Source: Chrysochromulina parva (taxonomy: Eukaryota; Haptophyta; Prymnesiales; Chrysochromulinaceae). From it: 18,948 bases of DNA. A program made the translations under genes and the position numbers. The notes under the pieces were generated by a model, which was not told where the DNA came from, ran no database searches, and saw nothing but the letters and a program-made list of their open reading frames with translations. Below, in pieces: positions 15,400 to 18,948 of this stretch; the stretch's first letter is position 1, and each line of letters begins with the position of its first letter. The stretch spans positions 1 through 18,948 of the forward strand of contig PJAB01000938.1 of NCBI GenBank assembly GCA_002887195.1, read 5' to 3'.

Positions 15400-18301
15400 A
15401 TGTGCTCTACACGCGCGGCGCGCGCGGCGCGGGCGGCGCGTCCGACGGTTACGTCATACAAAGATTTTCTTTCGTCGGCTCTCGAGTCGGTCAACATCTC
15501 AACAAGCGCCCATCCACTCGGCCACGGGATGGGCGTTCCAACGGAGCCGCCCGTGCGCGCCGTCAGTCCACGCGTGCACTCGGCACGCCAACGCGCGCTC
15601 ACGGGCGCGACTAACCGCCGCGACGTCGCTGCAGCCGAGGCGCGAAGCAATGGCTCGGCATCTGCACGCACCCCGTCGGTGTTTTTTGAATCAATTGGGC
15701 GGCCGGGAACAGCAGCGCCTACCGTCAACAGTATTAGAGGCGGAATGCCTCTAATGGGTATCACCGATCTGCAGTCGCAGACTACAGAGCGGTCGATGCT
15801 GCTCTGCGAGACGCTGCCCGGCTCCACACAGAGCTCAACACGGCCGATGACAGCACCCATGCCGAAGAAGAATGATATCGTGCCGCTCAAGGCGTTGCGG
15901 CCCGATTTCGAGCGGCCCACCATGCTAGAGATCGGGCCTGCCATGGTTCCCGCAGTCGGCTCCGACCTCGTGCGCACGATGGATGCCGCTCCAGGCGCAT
16001 CGACTCGTCCAGCGACGGCCCGGGAGACCACGCGTACCAAGGACGATCTGATCGGGGACGGCAAGTCTCGCAAGCACTCCTCTCAGGCCATCGCAGCCGG
16101 CACAAAAGTCGGAGGTCACGCGGAGGCCGTCCTCTCAGTGATGCGGGAATTCTTCCTCACGCGGCCGCTCGGCGTGATGCTCGAGGTCTTCAAGAACCAG
16201 GATACCGACAATTCAGGCAGCGTAGATGTCGATGAGTTCAAGGTACGTTGATTGCCACTGATGACCTGCCCTTGCATGCAAGTGCTCACCACGGCGCCCG
16301 CCCCACCCTATCACGGCGCGCCCGCCCTAGATGGGGCTAAACAAGCTCAACCTGGGAATAACAGGTACGTTGATTGCCACTGATGACCTGCCCTTGCATG
16401 CAAGTGCTCACCACGGCGCCCGACCCACCCTAACCTGGGACGCCGTTTTCCGCCTAACCTGAACCCTAATTTCAGATCGAGACATGGACGCCGTTTTCCG
16501 CGTTGCTGACATCGATGGTAGCGGCCACATCGCGATGAATGAGTTCGTGAACGTCTTCCGCAACGATAGCTTTGAGCGCCCCGAATTCTTCTGGGACCAG
16601 ACGCGACCACGCGGGCTACTCGAACGTCAGGATCGGATCATCGCCATGAAGGAGCACAGCCGCGCCAAGGTCCACGTCAAGTATGACACAGATCAGCTCA
16701 TCGGGATACTTAAGCACAGGGTCGACACGAACTCGGGAACCAAGGAGGTCTTCAATGCACTCGACGGCAATCGCTCTGGCCGCGTCGCCTCGAATGAGAT
16801 CGTCGACGCGCTGCGCGAGATGCAAGTCTACATCTCCGATCAAGAGGCACAAGATGTCGTTGCCAAAATCAACTCCACAATCAACGATCCGTCGCGCACG
16901 AGCATGACCTACGCGGCCTTCACCAGAGCATTCAATCGGGGTTTCGACGTCAAGGAGGTTGGCCTACTTGAGGTTGGCGTGCTCGAAGGCGGTGCCAAGC
17001 GAATGCAACCCGAGATCAAGACGCAGCTCGATGGGTATGGTGCGGATGACGCGGGGACTGGGTACGGGTTGAAGGCCGGTGGGCCTCAATCAGCCAGGTG
17101 GGTCAAGGTGTGGCGTGACCATCGCGCGGCCGTCGCCACTTCGCCATCGCCACGGCGCCAGAAGGCGGCCCAGGTGGAGGCGGCCCAGGTGGCCGCTCGT
17201 AGTGGCCAGATTGACGAGCAGGACTCGCTTCAGCGGTGGGAGGCCATGCGGACGGCGCTTGCAACGCCTGAAGTTACAAAGGCAACGCGTGTCCTCCGTG
17301 GCAAGGCTAATAACGCAGCTGTCGAAGAGGAGATGCGGAAGTCAGGCATGCTCGACGGGCGCCACGATCAGATGTCGGCATGGCGCGCGACAGACTATGT
17401 AGACACTAATGCACTCGGGCGCTCGCTCAATGTAGTCAACACAATCGGCAAGGCAACAGTTGTGGGCTCTGGGATCGATGATAAGTCTGGGCGTGCCAGC
17501 ATCGATTGGGCCGAGTATTCGAATGCGGCGGATCAACAGGGTGCGTCTGCGAGGATAATTGGCGAATACCAGCCTCTTGCGGTTGCTCTCGACGCGACGA
17601 TGCGGAAGGCGTCACCGCGCAGTGCGCTGGATCTCAGGGGCGACGTGAGGACGCTCCCGACTACGCGAGGCGACACCCGAAAACTGGACGCAATTCAAGG
17701 TGCGCCTTATGGGTGGCACAGGGGACACCCGAAGGCGGCTCCGAGGGATCCTATTGCCCCGCCAGATTCGACGGCCATCTGCATGTACCCGGCGCCCAAC
17801 AGCGCCATGTACGCGGACGACAAGAATCGACTAACGCCGCGGCCGACTACTGTACAAACCGCCTACTGGAAGCCGCCCAACGATACTCATGAGCATGCAC
17901 TCAAGCTTCGCAAAGAGCGCGGCGATCGTATTGCACGCCGGGAGACTGAGCAGCTCGAGGCGGAGCAGCACATCGAGGCTGTCGCTGAGAACCACTTCCA
18001 GTCTCTGATCCGCTCGAAGGAAATGTTCAGGGCGCGTTTGGAAGAGATGCAGCGCATCATCGAGTCGCGCCATGCCGAAGGCGGCGTCGAGACAGTCAAA
18101 TACGAGCCTGCATTTTATGAGGGCGCGCGGCCTGCGCAGCCGCACCTGACCAGCCACTGGAACACGATCAGCCATCGTCACAAGGACCCGCCTCCTCGCG
18201 AATTTCGAAAGCAGATCAGCGCCTTCAGAAAGGCCTTCCCCGAGATGGACAAACGTCCGCTGACAGACTCGTTTAAACCAGTCTGGGGAGGCGCTCGTTG
18301 A
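15400..18301 (+). CDS. EF-hand calcium-binding protein (three exons with a 34-nt micro-exon)
   Basis: Exons 15400-16242, 16331-16364 and 16476-18301 join in frame to 900 residues. The Ser/Thr/Ala/Pro-rich N-terminus (about 1-240) looks disordered. EF-hand 1 has the canonical loop DTDNSGSVDVDE (268-279), EF-hand 2 has DIDGSGHIAMNE (304-315), and a third loop DGNRSGRVASNE lies at 389-400. A fourth, near INDPSRTSMTYAAF, is degenerate. The two canonical loops are separated by exactly 24 residues, as in calmodulin-type pairs, only if the micro-exon MGLNKLNLGIT is included. The middle has no recognised domain. A coiled coil occurs near residues 760-840 (KERGDRIARRETEQLEAEQH). The protein probably acts as a calcium sensor or structural component; a ciliary role is conceivable but unsupported. 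ATG 15400 is the first ATG in the open frame, but the Arg/Ala-rich start (CSTRAARAARAARP) is weak and a later ATG or an upstream exon may be used. Confidence 0.85.
16243..16330 (+). other. Predicted intron 1 of the EF-hand gene
   Basis: This 88-nt intron has donor AAG/GTACGT and acceptor CGCCCTAG. Reading through would give K-V-R and a stop right after EF-hand loop 1. Its first 68 nt are repeated at the start of intron 2 with one mismatch. It contains the perfect palindrome CTTGCATGCAAG (16271-16282). Confidence 0.8.
16331..16364 (+). other. 34-nt micro-exon of the EF-hand gene
   Basis: It is bounded by CTAG on the left and ACAG/GTACGT on the right. It encodes MGLNKLNLGIT plus the first base of an Asp codon completed by exon 3 (D-R-D-M-D-A-V-F). 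It supplies the linker between EF-hand loops 1 and 2 and sets their spacing to 24 residues. Skipping it and joining exon 1 directly to exon 3 shifts the frame. Confidence 0.8.
16365..16475 (+). other. Predicted intron 2 of the EF-hand gene
   Basis: This 111-nt intron has donor CAG/GTACGT and acceptor CCCTAATTTCAG, with possible branch sequences CCTAACCTG upstream. Its 5' 68 nt copy intron 1. Near its 3' end GGACGCCGTTTTCCGC (16438-16453) duplicates the start of exon 3 (16486-16501). Confidence 0.8.
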
Positions 18302-18948
18302 ATAGCAGAGTGTTCAGCTGTGAGATCACCCGAACATCCCAAATGCTGAATGGGCACGCGTCGGTTGCGTGACGTGTGATGCGAGCGGCAGAGGGTAATC
18401 CCTCAGGACGCGTTACTAAAGAGAGGACTAGACGGTAAGCATCGATCCGCCCTTCGGTCTCTCGGGTATGCTGTCAGGGTTGCGCAGTGCATCACGGCCG
18501 CCGGCGGGCACATCGTGAGCATGATCGTGCAGGCGTATGCCGTATCCGATCACCGTATCTTCGGGGCTTTGGACGTATCTGCAGGGGTTCAAGACAACAA
18601 TCCAACACCTATAGACCCCAGAGGCCCTGGGCGCCGACCCCGGGCGAGCCGCGATCGCGACTACCTGGTACCTCAGGCGACAGCCGACACGCTTGGGTCC
18701 GGGGGGGGGTCTTCCACTCCCATGTGAAGATGAATCTTAATGTTTAGAATGTGAAACCTGAATGGCTTGGTTGCCCGGCGGTGAAACTCTGTGGGCCGGT
18801 CGACATGCCTCGAGACATGCCGGTCGAGCGGGTTTCTTCTGTGTCAGATTTGTCTTCTCGCCGAGGAGCTCGGTAACAATGAAGGGCGGTTGGGCTGGGG
18901 CGAAGGTATCTTCTGCGAGCGAGGAAACAGGGGGCGCCAGGCGGACCC
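18302..18948. other. 3' flank of the EF-hand gene and right-edge region
   Basis: There is no clearly supported gene. One stretch at about 18478-18570 in frame 2 reads VAQCITAAGGHIVSMIVQAY and then AVSDHRIFGALD. It is preceded by CTGTCAG and followed by a possible donor GTATCT, so it could be an exon of a gene continuing to the right. A run of nine G lies at 18701-18709. A small duplication of GCCGGTCGA occurs at about 18794-18826. Confidence 0.35.

Larger units (their letters stand above)
16243..16432 (+). repeat. Direct repeat of 68 bp beginning both EF-hand introns
   Basis: Copy 1 is 16243-16310 and copy 2 is 16365-16432, offset by 122 nt. They are identical for the first 58 nt, then have one mismatch (C versus A), then 9 more matching bases. 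Each begins exactly at a 5' splice site, includes the palindrome CTTGCATGCAAG, and is preceded by AG. Confidence 0.9.

Noticed and set aside
15168..16073. Minus-strand open frame antisense to EF-hand exon 1
   Set aside because: No domain is visible; the sense frame leads directly into a canonical EF-hand with consistent splicing.

Overview
The window looks like nuclear DNA of a GC-rich unicellular eukaryote, most likely a marine alga. My best guess is a haptophyte, by inference only. The reasons are: genes on both strands with no operon layout; spliceosomal GT-AG introns with protein-level support; eukaryotic domain families (filamin repeats, c-MYB-like R2R3 Myb, CCCH zinc fingers, EF-hands, FHA); strong G/C bias at third codon positions; and many low-complexity trinucleotide tracts (polyAla, polyGln). 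I see no tRNA, rRNA, CRISPR array, transposase or phage gene.

Layout, left to right. 1-829: non-coding, with a partial 77-bp-period tandem repeat at the left edge and an alternating CG tract. 830-2095 (-): 2OG-Fe(II) oxygenase. 2180-3580 (-): three CCCH zinc fingers plus a C-terminal Smr domain, ending only 84 nt before the oxygenase ATG. 3581-4051: divergent intergenic region. 4052-7498 (+): large filamin-repeat protein; an apparent in-frame stop is removed by a 129-nt intron. 7499-8094: convergent 3' region. 8095-10197 (-): SGNH/GDSL-type hydrolase with a ShK-like six-cysteine module. 10198-10526: short intergenic region. 10527-11417 (-): proposed two-exon FHA-like protein with Q/Y/G-rich repeats at both ends; its proposed intron holds a plus-strand coiled-coil ORF. 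11418-12168: mostly non-coding, with one possible small Cys-rich ORF. 12169-15063 (-): R2R3 Myb factor. 15064-15399: divergent promoter region with inverted AAGTC microsatellites. 15400-18301 (+): EF-hand protein. 18302-18948: 3' region with a possible partial exon at the right edge.

The genes do not form an obvious shared pathway; this reads as an ordinary stretch of a compact algal genome. The most notable structure is in the EF-hand gene. A 34-nt micro-exon restores exact canonical EF-hand spacing, and its two flanking introns begin with the same 68-bp sequence (one mismatch), so the introns and micro-exon are tied to a local tandem duplication or an introner-like process. Also notable are the ShK-like module that appears nested inside another domain of the SGNH protein, and the coding-like antisense coiled-coil segment in the FHA gene's proposed intron.
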